NCBI RefSeq assembly: GCF_901709675.1 | Contig: NC_051087.1 | Location: forward strand, 13,455,384-13,519,383 | DNA: 64,000 bases | From: Syngnathus acus | Lineage: Eukaryota > Chordata > Actinopteri > Syngnathiformes > Syngnathidae | Reading direction: 5' to 3' | In this document: piece after piece, positions 1 through 12,600 of the stretch | How positions within the stretch are numbered: the first letter of the stretch is position 1 | How the letters are laid out: each line of letters begins with the position of its first letter | Translations under genes and position numbers: made by a program | Notes under the pieces: generated by a model | Seen by the model: only the letters and a program-made list of their open reading frames with translations | Told to the model about the DNA's origin: nothing | Database searches by the model: none

Positions 1-587
1 TTCTTCTTTAAGATGATGCCCTGTGACCCAATCCCAGATCAATGGAAGAAAATGGGTGGATGAATTAATGAATTGATGGAACAAATTTGCAAACACAACT
101 AGCATTTTTAATTATTGGCTGAAAATCTTTTGTAGTTAAGAGCTGCCTGGAGCTGTGGTTCTTGTTGACTTCAGTTTTGATTCCAGTAAATAGAATGCGC
201 TCATTTTTGAGTTGAGATTAGGTAACTCACTTGGCCATTTAAAAATATGCTATGACTTTTTGCCATCAAGCAGCCTTGAGCTATTGCAAGACAACTAAAG
301 CGAATGATGTATTTTACTTTGGGGGGAAAAAACATGTCAGAACAACAGAAGTCAAGAATGCGCTGGAAAAGGTAATTGGCAGAATCTACAATGAAGTGAC
401 CTTTTCACGAATGTGAACTCAGAGGGTTTGCAATTCTCTGAAAAACCACTGGTAACATTGCAATAAAGGTAGAATTTTCCAGAAACCAAAATCTTCCCAT
501 TTTCTGGACTCTTTGGACAAATAAAACAAAAATGAATGAACCAGATCAGATGATGCATCACAAATGAGATTCTTAATTGTGGTTTTG

Positions 588-911
588 GACTCAAAGTGGG
601 TCGCGGACAGCTAATAAAATGTTATAATGTATTCAGATTTATTTTTCAGAACAGAGGTGAATCAAAGTCCCACATAGAATATAGCGAGATTGGGCAAGCT
701 TCAGGAAACTTTAACCCGCTTGTGATCTAGTCACTAGCTACTCTGTTTTGGACTCAAAGTGGGTCGCAGACAGCTAATAAAAAATTATAATGTATTCAGA
801 ATTTTTTTTCAGAACATTGGTGAATCAAGGTCCTGCATAGAATATAGCAAGATTGTGTAAGCTTCAGGAAACTTTAACTCGCTTGTGATCTAGTTACTAG
901 CTACTCTGTAA
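588..911. repeat. Tandem duplication, two copies of about 163 bp
   Basis: The stretch 588-750 is repeated almost directly at 751-911. Both copies begin with 'gactcaaagtgggtcgc' and run through 'ttcaggaaactttaac' to 'agctactctgt', with scattered substitutions. No open frame is conserved between them, so this looks like a local non-coding duplication. The flanks (1-587 and 912-1260) show nothing else that I can support. Confidence 0.85.
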
Positions 912-1734
912 CCCCCCCCCCAAAATACAGTGCAAGCCCAGCCTTTATAGCTAGCCATCTGTTTTGGTGGTATTGTGTATGAAACTCGTTTGAAATTGCA
1001 TTTAAACATTTTAAATACTGTACATGTATTTTCAGAGGTTATTTTCAAACATGGGTCATTGTTGCTGATACTCAATTTCACATTTCAATACTGCTCCAAA
1101 ATATCCATTATCTGGTAAATTAAGGACTTTGAAAACATGACTTTGCAATAATAGGAACATTTGGTCCCAGGGTGATAACTATTGAGAACCATTGCTCAAG
1201 CGCTTAGCAAATCTTGTGCCAAACACCAAACTGAGGTGGTGATCCGCCACGTGCTTGTGTGGCTGTTAATGAAGTAAGCTTGTGGGGTTTGTAAAGATTC
1301 CCCTAACTGTATAAAATGTTGCACCAAAAAGTATTAGCTGGTGTATCCCACCTTTAAGGCACTGCATTTCATTATCAGTGAATGAGATACTCCTTTCTTC
1401 CTCCTCCAATGGCTTCGCATTTGCACCAGGAGTGAAATTGTCTGAGAAAGAAGCATAGCATCTTAAAAGGCTTTGCCTCCATCTATGTTTCTGTAAAATG
1501 ATCATTCCCAGACATAATTGATCAAATTGCTCAAGGGGAAAGTTATTGTGCAATTACAGTAAAGTACAATTGACGGGCCACCATCACCTTCTGTTCCATT
1601 TGTGACTACCTTACATAACTTTAAAATGTCATGTACAGTAGCAGGTTTACAAGAGTACCACTTTAGAGAAGGAACAGAACACTCACCAATCCCATTTCCT
1701 ATTGTGGGTACAAATCCAGGATTCTTGTCTGTGT

Positions 1735-2484
1735 TCATGTTGGAAAAAGTTGTTCTGTAAAAGGAGACCTATTGTTTAACAAAGATAGTAAGGTGGTAAG
1801 AACGCATGAAAAGCGGTTTATTTTAAGCAAAACCAGAAGGGTACAAGTCCACGGTTGATTGCTCGACCCTGTCATTACATTTAGCCCAACTTGAGAGACA
1901 TGCACTGCACGTGTATTTCCTGCCATGTTTGCACAAGTGTAAAAAAAAAAAAAAACTTTCCACACTAAGACACCAACACTTGCAAAAATAATTGCGCCCT
2001 CGAATTTATGGAAATATATTTTTTAATCTTGTACAATTTAATGTGGACTTAATTCATATGATTAAAAATAGAATGTAAATGAAACAGATGTTTTTCAGAA
2101 ATACAATTGTCCATGACAATTTGGATTAAGAGATGCGATAAATGCACAGGCAAAAGGCCTCTTCTTAATCAAAGCCTCATGGTGTTAAAATGTTTTTATA
2201 ATCATGCACAATTTTATTTTACTTTTTTTGGGTAGGGGGGGTACATGAATAAATATGAATAAATCTAGAAATAACTAACTTGCTTACCTAATTTGTGCTT
2301 TCCAGTTGACAAAGTTCTGCTCACTCTGTGGAAGATTTCACATTCCACCAGTTTCTGTGAATATGGAATATAAGCATCATCACTAAAAGAGCTTTTGGAG
2401 AAATCACTTAAAGGAACAGACCTCATTTCAAACAAGGTGGAGCGACGAAGAAGATGCAAATTCAAAATGCACCAGCAACCAGTC
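1735..2484 (-). CDS. Candidate minus-strand terminal exons of an unidentified gene
   Basis: On the minus strand an open, non-repetitive stretch of about 195 nt ends at 2288 at a good donor (AAATTAG|GTAAGC). It translates to a serine-rich sequence including LLRRSTLFEMRS and LVECEIFHRVSRTL. A second possible exon starts at 1754 after a CTTTTACAG acceptor, and joining the two in phase reaches a TGA at 1735-1737 after six codons. I do not recognise the protein. In human the divergent neighbour of IGFBP4 is TOP2A, but this sequence does not resemble its C-terminus. A further minus-strand open piece near 1340-1455 (containing LEEEERSISFTDNE) does not join in phase. It could be a real divergent gene, a pseudogene or chance. 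Confidence 0.2.
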
Positions 2485-3632
2485 TTTAGAGGACCAAATG
2501 AGCTTTTCTATCATTTGAATATGAACATTTGGGGCTTCAGCATGATGTTTTTATATATCGATAAATAATCGATACTGATAATGACATCAAATCTATCCAC
2601 ATGATTGTTTTATTTCAAGGAGCAACTACGCCATCCTGTGGCTAAAATAAACTTTTTCATAGACCTCATAAACATGAATGCTGCATCAAGATACGCAATT
2701 GAGTAAACATTTGACATTTGAATACTGTTTGAAAAAACTGCTTAATAAGGCATTATGAAAACAAGAAACAATGAGAAACTAAGACACATAGATACATGCT
2801 TTGGGGGGAAATATTCACAAGTGAAAGCACATTTAGCTCAATGACAAGCATTATTTCAAAATAAACAAATAGCAGGCATTATTAATCAGATGACATAAGT
2901 GCACATGAAGTGCCTGGCTCATCAGAATGAACAAAACTCAGTGAAGCACCCACCTGGGTTGTAAGCCTTGGCGGCTGCCCATGGGCCACCTTGGCAACAA
3001 GCCACCCGCCTGAGGAAAAAAAAAGCATACTCATAAAGGCAGTACAATACATGCAAGGTTTCCATGGTAAAAAGGAGGCGATTGAACAGGGGGGTGGGGC
3101 GATGCAGATTAATCAAATCTTGTTCAAAACCTTGAAGGAATGGGTGAAGGACAAACAAGAAGCACAGAATCAGATCAGAGAAGCCACTTAATAAGCTGTT
3201 AGTCAGTGTTTCGGTAAATCTTACTTTGCACTCCGTTGGGTGTGGTGGGGGGAGGTGGGTGGATGTAGGCTGGGGGCCAGTGGAGGAGGGTGCTGTTAGG
3301 AGGGGTTACACTGTCCATTTGCCTTTCAATGCTGCCCACGTCAAGAGACCGCAAATTAGAACATGTGGACTGAGACATGGCAAATTGGGCTTGTGTGCAT
3401 TCTTTCAAGCAAACATGAGCACACACGTTTGCTGTTGTTGTGGTCTCACAGGTAAAACCGGGGGTCAGCACAACCAGTTAGTTCTCGGCCCAAAACAGTT
3501 TGGGAAGGTAATGAGAGTTGCATTTGCAAATAAGCGGGGCAGAATCTTGTCGTTTCCTTCTTTGTGCAGTCGAGGTTGAGAAAAGAACCAGGCAGAGCGA
3601 GTAAGATTGTGTTTGTGAGTAGGAGTCAGAGG

Positions 3633-3634
<2 letters not shown>
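2485..3634. other. Non-coding interval upstream of igfbp4
   Basis: No supported gene. The interval holds a CTCF-like core on the minus strand near 2632-2648 (CCACAGGATGGCG) and several short frames without splice or similarity support. It is the likely distal promoter region of igfbp4. Confidence 0.5.

Positions 3635-3715
<81 letters not shown>
3635..3715. repeat. (GA)n microsatellite
   Basis: About 40 uninterrupted GA dinucleotides, starting roughly 75 bp upstream of the putative igfbp4 TATA box. Purine-strand tracts like this are length-variable and can be nuclease-sensitive in promoters. Any regulatory role here is inference. Confidence 0.95.
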
Positions 3716-3718
<3 letters not shown>

Positions 3719-3789
3719 TAGTCTGGCTTTTCTCTGCTGAGCCTTTCAGCTTCTCTCTCACTGTAAAAAGAGGCGTGTCCATAGACCAG

Positions 3790-3795
3790 TATAAA
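3790..3795 (+). promoter_or_regulatory. igfbp4: Putative TATA box of igfbp4
   Basis: TATAAA in the context 'ccagtataaagtcc' lies 512 bp upstream of the start codon. A start site near 3820 would give a 5' leader of about 490 nt that contains short upstream ATGs. Mammalian IGFBP4 genes also have a TATA-type promoter. The start site itself cannot be seen. Confidence 0.5.
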
Positions 3796-4306
3796 GTCCA
3801 AAGAGAGCCACTCAACTTGAGCCATTCTCAGGCGCCAGTTCTTTGCACTGCACACCAGCAAGAGGAGAAGACTGGAGTTGTTATTCAAAACATTGCCTTT
3901 TGATGATTTTCCAGCCGCTCACTTGAGGGCGTGATTTTTGGGTGTTTCAGCAGAAAGTGGCAAGACTCTGGACTTGAAGAACGGGCTCACCCGAACACAC
4001 TGGTGGATATTCATTTGAACACAACAAAACCTAGTTCTGATCCTCACTCCATCCGTCAGCTGAGCAGATCAAGAGCAAGCTTCTAGTTCACTGCTGTGCC
4101 ATTGAATCAGTGGGACAGAGAAGCATCACAGACGAGGCATTGTGTCCCTAGCTGAAAATATCAAAGACCACCCTGGACAAAGAGTTTCTTTGGACTGCCG
4201 TCCCCTCGCTGGGCTCCAGTCTGCTGTTTTGAATTAGAAAAGTGACCTAAAGCTGAGCGCCACTCAGGTGACTGACCAGTGCATATAGGATTGGCTACAG
4301 GCTGCC

Positions 4307-4664
4307 ATGGTGCGTGAAGGTGGTGTGGCGGTGGCTCCATCCTACTGGGCCCTGTGGGCTGTTGCCACTTTGATGCTAGTGGCACTGTGCTTATCCGACC
4401 AGGCCATCCGCTGCCCAGTGTGTTCTGAGGAGAGGCTAGCCAGCTGTCAACTGCCGGAAAGCTGCGAGGAGACTGTGCGCGAGCCTGGCTGCGGCTGCTG
4501 CCCCACGTGTGCCCTGCCGAAAGGGGCGCACTGTGGCGTCTACTCGCCGCGCTGTGGTACCGGCCTGCGCTGCTACCCGCCACAGGGTATTGAGAGACCA
4601 CTGCACTCCCTCATGCATGGCCAGGGGGTGTGCACCGATGAGAGGGAGGTGGAGGAAAACTCAG
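4307..4664 (+). CDS. igfbp4: igfbp4 exon 1: signal peptide and IGF-binding N-domain
   Basis: The ATG at 4307 (gccATGG context) is chosen because the hydrophobic signal peptide follows directly. The 12 cysteines of the N-domain end in MHGQGVC, which is characteristic of IGFBP-4. The exon ends AACTCAG|GTGAGC in phase 1, and the split codon is completed as valine by exon 2. Confidence 0.95.
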
Positions 4665-6625
4665 GTGAGCTATCTTTTTTGTTTCCTATCTAGAGCTATG
4701 ATCTCAAGTCAGTCACGAACAAGGAATATGTGGGCTGGCACTTTGTGAAGCCACTGTTGGTTACCTGTCAGTGGTTTGAAAAGTGTTGTTAGGTACAGCC
4801 TGCACAGCAGCTCTTTCTGCACGCCCCGTTGGGGGGCATGCGCTCGTTGTCTTGCAGTCACTTGCTGCGAAAGGGGCCCTGCAGCAGGATCCAAAGCAGA
4901 ATGCTGGTTTAGGCGCGTATACGCGAGGACCTCGCGCTGGAGACATCTGCTGCTCCAGCGTGTGATCTTTGACCTACAAGTTCCATTTGTCAAAACATGC
5001 ATTCATTTCGGTGATATTAAAAAGCGTGCGTGTGCGCTAACTAAATCATGCCAATGACTTCGAGACTGAGATTGTGCAGGCAGTGAAAAGCATTGCGGTG
5101 CTTGTGGGAATGAGAGCGTCTACGCCTGTGTGTGTGGTGTGCGAGGAGGCAATAAAAGCTGCCGTATCAAAAGACTGTAATGGAGTGTGGCCAGTCTGGG
5201 GCTAATAGAGCTCTCTGCAGTCAGTAATTCACTTGGTGCTTTTTCATTCCGCATCCTACAGCTGCAAATTTGCCTCTCTCCTTGACGTCTGGATCACGCA
5301 CCTCGAGACAGAATTTATATTTTCTTCTTGTTGTCCTCCTGTATCCATTTAGGTCTGTTTTTACGTTCACGCCTTATCTGCATATCCCTTTCCAGTTCAA
5401 TGGACTTTAACTTCTCCCCTCTGATGTCATAGTATCAACACTTTTTGTCTTCTATTCTAAACAAATAGAGTGGTGTTGATTTCCGCTATTCCGCGTGAGG
5501 CAAATGTTATTAAGTGTCACGGCCGTGGCTCTTTTATTTGAGCCAAACCATACACATACTGGTCCCGTGTTGCTTGAATAAACTGGTAAAATGCACGGGC
5601 TTCCGGCTCCAGCCAGAACAACAAAGACTTGGATCGGTCATTATAAAACTCCCAGGACACTCATCTCCAGTGCAGCATCTGTTTCCACTGCCCCCCACCC
5701 CACTCCCACTCCCACCCCCAAGCCCTAACAAGCCTTCGAATGCATCGCCCACCGCGTCCAGCTCCTGCAGGAGGATGAGCTCATCAGCACTCATTCTGCC
5801 AGAGCTGAAATGAGAGCCTTCTGCTCTCCGTGCAGGGCCAGCATAGGTTAGGCCAGCACATAGCGTGACTAAATGGAATCAGAAAGACGAGGAAAGCTGT
5901 TTGGAGCATGATAAAAAAAAATAAAAAAAAAGAAGAAAAAAAGAGGAGGGCTGTCATAGCACTGACCACATTCTGAGTTTTTTCAACAGAAGTGTAACTG
6001 AAAATTGCACATGAGGGGGGTTGAACTTGTTCTTAAAGGCCAAGGGTTCATTTGCTAAGGTCAAAAGTCTCCTTTTTGAAGTTCTGAAATCTGACCACTT
6101 AGTTCTGTTAGGCTCTACACTTCTCATTACCTCTCAGGATCATAACAAAGTGGGGGAGATGTTCAATACACAATAAATCAATTCTTCTGGGCAAAAAATC
6201 GGTTCTGCAGCACAGGAATGATTGATGTACTCGTAGCAGTATAGAGCCAGTAAAACTGCATGAGAAAAAGGGGAAAATAAACTCTTGTCATAAGTGGGAG
6301 ATTTATGCGTTATTAAACAAGGAGGTGAATCTCCTGAATACGTGTCTGACACTACCTCACTCCTAGCAACAGTGAACACGTTGGATAAAAATAGAGGAGG
6401 ATTTTTAAAATCCAAGAGAATTCACCATGAAGGAATCTGTGATAGGAGCAGGTTTCAACAGCTGGCCAGGGTCAAAGGAGCACATTTGTCTCAGAAATAT
6501 GTATGTAGACTATCAATATAGTATTTCCACCGCGTTTGCATTGTACCTGACTCCCAACCGCAGTGTGCTATCCTGTCAGGTTTCTTCTTTGAAAGCCTGG
6601 CCATCCCTAATACTCAGAATAAGTC

Positions 6626-6665
<40 letters not shown>

Positions 6666-9600
6666 GGCATCTGCTCCGACATTCCTATCAAGTCTTGACC
6701 GGTACGACACACAAATTCTTCCTTTTGTGGAAAACAAAACAATAATATTTACAAATGGATACAGATGTAAGGGATGAAACGCTTCAATTCCTCAGGGAAA
6801 AAAGTGCAAGAGCATACTACATGAAGGTCTGTCAAGAGTTAGCCCTGCACTTCCATTAACAATAAAAAAAAAAAAAAACATCTAATGTTTTGGAAACAGT
6901 GTGTTAAACTCGTCTATTCTCTTGATATTAATGGAGGAGTTCTTAAATACCTTAGTGTTGTGTATTTGCTTACATGGAACGCTGCAGTGCATTTTTACAG
7001 CTGTGGCTCTTACGCAGGAGTAAACGTGATCAGCTACTTGCTGTCCTTTTGTGCACAGGGACCCCTCATAGAGCTGCAACCAAGAAATCCACAAACAATC
7101 CCACAATGACCTTTCTGAAAGACAGCGAATCCCTAGGCAATAGGAGTTTGGAACCTACAGTATTAGTTTGCACCAAAAAACAATGCAGGGAAAAGACAAT
7201 CATTACCACACAAATGAAAATTTTACACTTGAATTGTGTGTGTGTGTGTGTGTGTGTGTGCGTTTATACACTCAAAATGCAAAGCGGAAAAACCCTTCAA
7301 GTTGACTTGAACAACAACTTCAGATGTCCTTTACTTATAGTATAGTAAGTAATACAAAAATGACATCACCATTTTTTTTTCCTCCTCAATAAATAAGATT
7401 TCTTACAGAACGCAGAGGAATCCCATAGGAGGCTAAACGTGGGAAAACATTCACACTGGTCTGCAGTTGATGAAACATGGTTTGTTTTCAACTCACAGGG
7501 GCTTAAACCCAAACAATTGGGAGGAAAATGTTTATGCTAATGCCAATCCATCCGCAAGAGTTTTTATTCTGTATTTGGCTAATTTGTTACAAAATTTTAG
7601 TTGGAGTATTGGATGGAAAGGCTACTGAATTATTTTTTTTTTATGGTGCAGAACAGCGATAAATCTACTGTTGCAACCAAGATTAATGTATCATTTTGCA
7701 TTCATTCTCACTTACTGTGATTATTGCTCAGTTCTTTAAGGATTTCAAAAGAATCCTGTGCAAAAACGGCATGTGCCTTGTTAAATTCTTTTCAGATGTA
7801 CTGTAGGCCCATTGCTCCTTGTGGAATAAATCAACAATCTATCAAAGAAACCATCCCTGCCCTGCCTTTGGTGGATTTCTGACCTAAAAACACAGTATAC
7901 ACCCGGATCTCTGTTTTGGCATCAGCTTGAACACTGGGAAGTGGTCAAAGAAGCATATGGCAATGTAGCAGCATTTTTTTTTTTTTCTTTTGAAACTTTC
8001 TGTTGATTTACTATTCTGTTTTGGCTTAAGCAAATTAAGAGAACTCCCTGCTTTCATTGCATTTTTACAGCACGCAATTTTTTTGATTGAAGTGTTGTTA
8101 GAAATGCTTGGATCAGGATGTGTTGACAGTTGATTGCTGTTTTGGTAACATTTGATGTTGACTATGTAAAGGGCGTTCCCATTTGCTTGAAAACAATTTT
8201 GGGTGGCTTTTGAACTCTGCTAGAGAATTAACATCAACAACAACAACAACAACAACAACAATCATTGTTTTTGCTAATAACCTGTGTACATGTAACATGT
8301 AATTAGTTATTTCTATCCACCCATGAGAAATATAACTAGGTATTTTTTGTTCTTTTTAAAACGAATTATTTGCTTGTTTAGTGTTTTTTCTTTATGTGGA
8401 CTGTAAACCCGTCTACGAAATGATGTCATATCCATCAATTGCACTTGTTTTTCCTTCACCACAATGGATTTTGACAGACTTGAAAATATAACTGAAGTAA
8501 AGCCTTTCAGCTTTGAAAAATATTCCATTGACTCTTAAGGAGTTGTAGCAGATTTTCAAACCTGCAAAAGTAAATTTTAGTTTATTGAGAAAGCTAACAT
8601 TAAGAAATATCTTCATATACCGTAAATGCAGTGGGCTTCAAACATACTCACAGCTCTGGTATGAGGTTCTTTGAAGATGAAACCAAGATTAAGTTGGACC
8701 ACACTGAAGGGAACAGAAAAAAAAAAAGAAGTGCAGTGAAAAGAAGAAAGGCTCGTGATCCAAAGCAAACCACACACCATATTTCAAGCACGGCAGAGGC
8801 AGGTCGAGTGGCCGTTATAATGACAGCCATTCACGACATTCAGAGCGGTAAAACACGTAAAATTGTGACATTAAGATTATTTAAAACTGGAACAATGTTA
8901 AACAGGTCAGTGAGAGGTTCACTCTCCTAACTTCTGTGTAGTCCGTGTGGGTAAAGTGCGACGAATTATCTTATACTGGATGTGCACGTGAGTGGGTGTA
9001 GTCTGCCTATTTCCTGATGTCTGCTGGGACAGGCTTGGGCTGCTTGCGACCCTGACTCGAATAAGCGCTGTGGAAAATCATGCACACATGCGTGATACAA
9101 TTAAATAATAATTTGATTTAAGACAGGAAATGCCGGTGGATGTTTGTAGTCATATTTTATAACAAAACCAGCATTAGGAAGCTAAAATGTCAAGCTATTT
9201 CTGTGCATAAAAGACACAGACTAAGGAATATTAAACCCCATAGAATCATAATTGACAGCCATCTTATCCTGGGACTCTCTAGTGAAGTGTTACCAAGAAA
9301 TACTGAAATATATTAACTTTACCTAGCCTTACTTTTAGGGTGGTCTGGTTGCTTTATTGACTTGCTCTGAGGGATTCGAGGTGGACATCACAAAGAGGGC
9401 TGATGAGTAACATATTCTCAGAGAGCTGACCTTTGGCCCAGGCTACCACAGCTGTCCTGGGTCATTTGGTTTTAAACCAATTGTAGAGTTATTTGGTCAG
9501 ATGTGAGGAAAGCGTCTGGTAGAGTGCTGGGTGAAAACACACATTGACCTTCCATTGGTTTTTAACATTTATCAATCAAATCGAAAACATCATGGTGCGC

Positions 9601-12600
9601 TTCTTTTAAGTGACCGGAAATATTTTTTGTAGGACTTGTATCAGAACTATCGAGTCAATCAATGGAATGGACTGAGGGCCTCTTTGCTTCGGAGCAGTTA
9701 CTGGTTGTGTATCATTCCACAACTAGGCTCTAAATCACACGTGTCAAACTCAAGGTCCGGGGGCCAGATACGGCCCACCTCATCATTTTCTGTGGCCCGC
9801 GAAGACTAACTGTGCATCAAATTTATTTGTCATTACTAAAATTGCAAATTATCTTCACTTTAAAAAATCATCTTTTTAAAATATTTGAAGTTTCCACTAT
9901 AGTCTGATTTGAAAATGAATTATTTGTCAGTTTGTTTTGTAGCGTATACTATATATAATGTGAGGCGTTCATACATTTATTTGGGTTGACAGTCATAATG
10001 GCCCTCCGAAGGAAACTGTGACTACGATACGGCCCACGACAAAAATGAGCTTGACACCCCTGCTATAAATGAACAAGAATTGTTGACTTCCCACAAGAAA
10101 AACAGCAATTGAAGCAACAAATAAGACATTTCCCTCTTGACCCACTCCCAAATCACATTGCGTCAACGAGTAAGAGTGCATGCGATCGCAAGTATGAACA
10201 GACAAAAAAAAGAAGAATTAACGACTTTGGATGAAGGAAACAACTGAAACAATGCTGGCGCTTGTGATAGGAAGTGCTGATGAGCGAAGATTAAAAGCGG
10301 CAAGCCTAAAAATAAATAGAAATGACGCAATTCCTCAGGCACACCAAGAACAACAGTTTAGAAAATTGCATTACTTTACACAATAGAATCACGGCAGGCT
10401 TACTGCAACATTTGCATTAATTAACTGTTTATATATTCTGTATGTTTGCAGGCATGACAACCTATAAAAAGTAAGATGACATAAATTTACTGCCTTTCCA
10501 AAAAAAAAACCATTCAAAGCAAAAGCACTATGCATAGAGTGAGCAGGCAACGGAACCGCCCTCTCTTTTTTTGTCCTTGCCAACAGTGTTTAATTGGATG
10601 CCTGGCAGGGACTTTGTATAGAAAGCAGAGAAGAATTCGACAGCTTTTATGGTTTGGCCTGCTTTGATTCCAGTGCCAGTCTATAAAACGCCACAGGTAA
10701 TAAGCTGGAAGAACAAAAACACTGCCAAGTCGCACAAGCCACAGGTGAAATGAGTGCGGATGTGTGCACATGCAAGTACACATACACAGCAGTGCGCACT
10801 TACAGTATGACAGTGCAAATACACTTTAACAACCTCCATCTGGAGGGATGTAGGATGAAGAGGGAGGGGACATTTCCTCAGGAAGCAGCTGGCTGCCTGA
10901 AGGGCCACAGAAGAGGTGAATGTGGTACAGGCCGCAACAGGGGTGCTGTCATTTAAAGTACCTAATAAATCGTGACACGGCCACAGTCATTATGAAGCAC
11001 CAGGCAGTGAGCGTCGCACCACATGTATTTCGACAGGGGGAAAGTACATTTTACATACTGCAAGTCTGACTGATTGATTTGTGTTACTTCTTGTTGACTT
11101 CAGTGATGGAACGGCACGATGAAATCATCCCTGAGCATCCAAACAACAGCAATATCCGATGCAGTCCACAGGACAAACGCTGCATACAGAAGATACTGGC
11201 TCGACACCCACCAAAATCCACAAATCAGAGAAGCAACACTGCGAGAGAGGAAGCCAAGGCGGCGCTGGTGAGCAAAAATATTATTTGAGCACGTTCAGAG
11301 AAGAGCACACTGACAGTAGTTCATCTTTCGAGTGGGGATTCAAACTCTAGCACATGACTGATGTCAAGGAAGTGCATCAGACTACAAATAGAAGTGGATT
11401 GTTGCTGAGATACCGCATAATAGTTAGTCATTTACACCCAAAAATGAAAACAGGGAAATATATAAGGGAGACATGAAAAGTTGATTTTAGAAGTTGGACA
11501 AGGAACAGACAATAACTCAAGTCTTTGGAATTAGACGAATCTAACAATAGAATATGCTAATGATTTGTGCCTATATAATGTAGAAATAAAAAACAAGAAA
11601 ACAGAAATTAAATTAAGACTAACTAAATAATATAGATTGTCATCTAGGCCCAGGTATAGACCGATTTTTAAACAACGTATGTATAACCATGAATGCTCGT
11701 GAATGCGCATCGACCATCTCAGTAATGACAAACGGACGGATCAGAAATAAGTCAGATGATTGGCTAATGTGCTTGAGAGCCAAAAATTGTGCTTTCATGA
11801 GAATAGACATTTTTTTAAGATTCCTTTATTACTGTAATGCTTTGATTGTAAACAGAACAACAAAACAAAAAACCTATAGGCCTTATAATGTATCTTCTCT
11901 GAGAATAGCAAGAAATTGGCTCTCAGGAAATACTTGTGATCGCTAGTTGCTAATAAAATGGTAGAATATTTTATTTGAGCGAGAATGACACGATCCCAAA
12001 TCAAGCAGCAAATTTATAAAAAACGACAACACAGTAAATACCATAAACATTTAAAATGATGCTAAATCCCATGATGAGTCAAACGTCATGGAATAAAAAT
12101 GTGTTTTAGGAAACATTGACATGAAAGGGGCTTGCCCAATGTTTAGTGGGCGGGATTCCAAAGACCAGGACTGGCAACGGAAAAGGCTACATCACCTCCG
12201 AGCCTCCACTTGAGTGCCTCCAGTAGTGTCTGGTCCGCTGACATGCCAATGGCAGCAGTGGGCGGAAGCGTGAGAGAAACAAGGATAGCGGAAAGAAAGC
12301 GGAAGTTATTTTGCATTTCAGTTGTATGCGTGTTTGTTACATTTTTATTACAACTTCAAATAGAACAGCAATAGTAATCTTTGTATGCAAGTATGCAAAA
12401 CAGTGGTATTGACAACGTGAACTTGCACTGTTGCTGTTCGATGCGCTTTTCTTGAATGAATAATTCTTTTTACAGTAAATATTACGTTACATTTTCAAAT
12501 ACCAGATGGGTGTTCTTTTAGCACAACGTATAGTCCATAATATACATGTGAGAATAGCTTGGAGCAGAGGCGTAGCCAAGCCGGGGCGAGCCGGGGCGGC

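Noticed and set aside
3226-3579. Plus-strand open frame of 117 codons upstream of igfbp4
   Set aside because: It has no recognisable domain, odd composition and overlapping frames on the other strand. It lies in the promoter region and shows no splice or start-site support.
5534-5815. Minus-strand frame starting [15 protein letters not shown] in igfbp4 intron 1
   Set aside because: The start looks protein-like and follows a possible acceptor, but it soon becomes a Gly/Ser run complementary to a CCCCAC-rich tract and has no partner exon.
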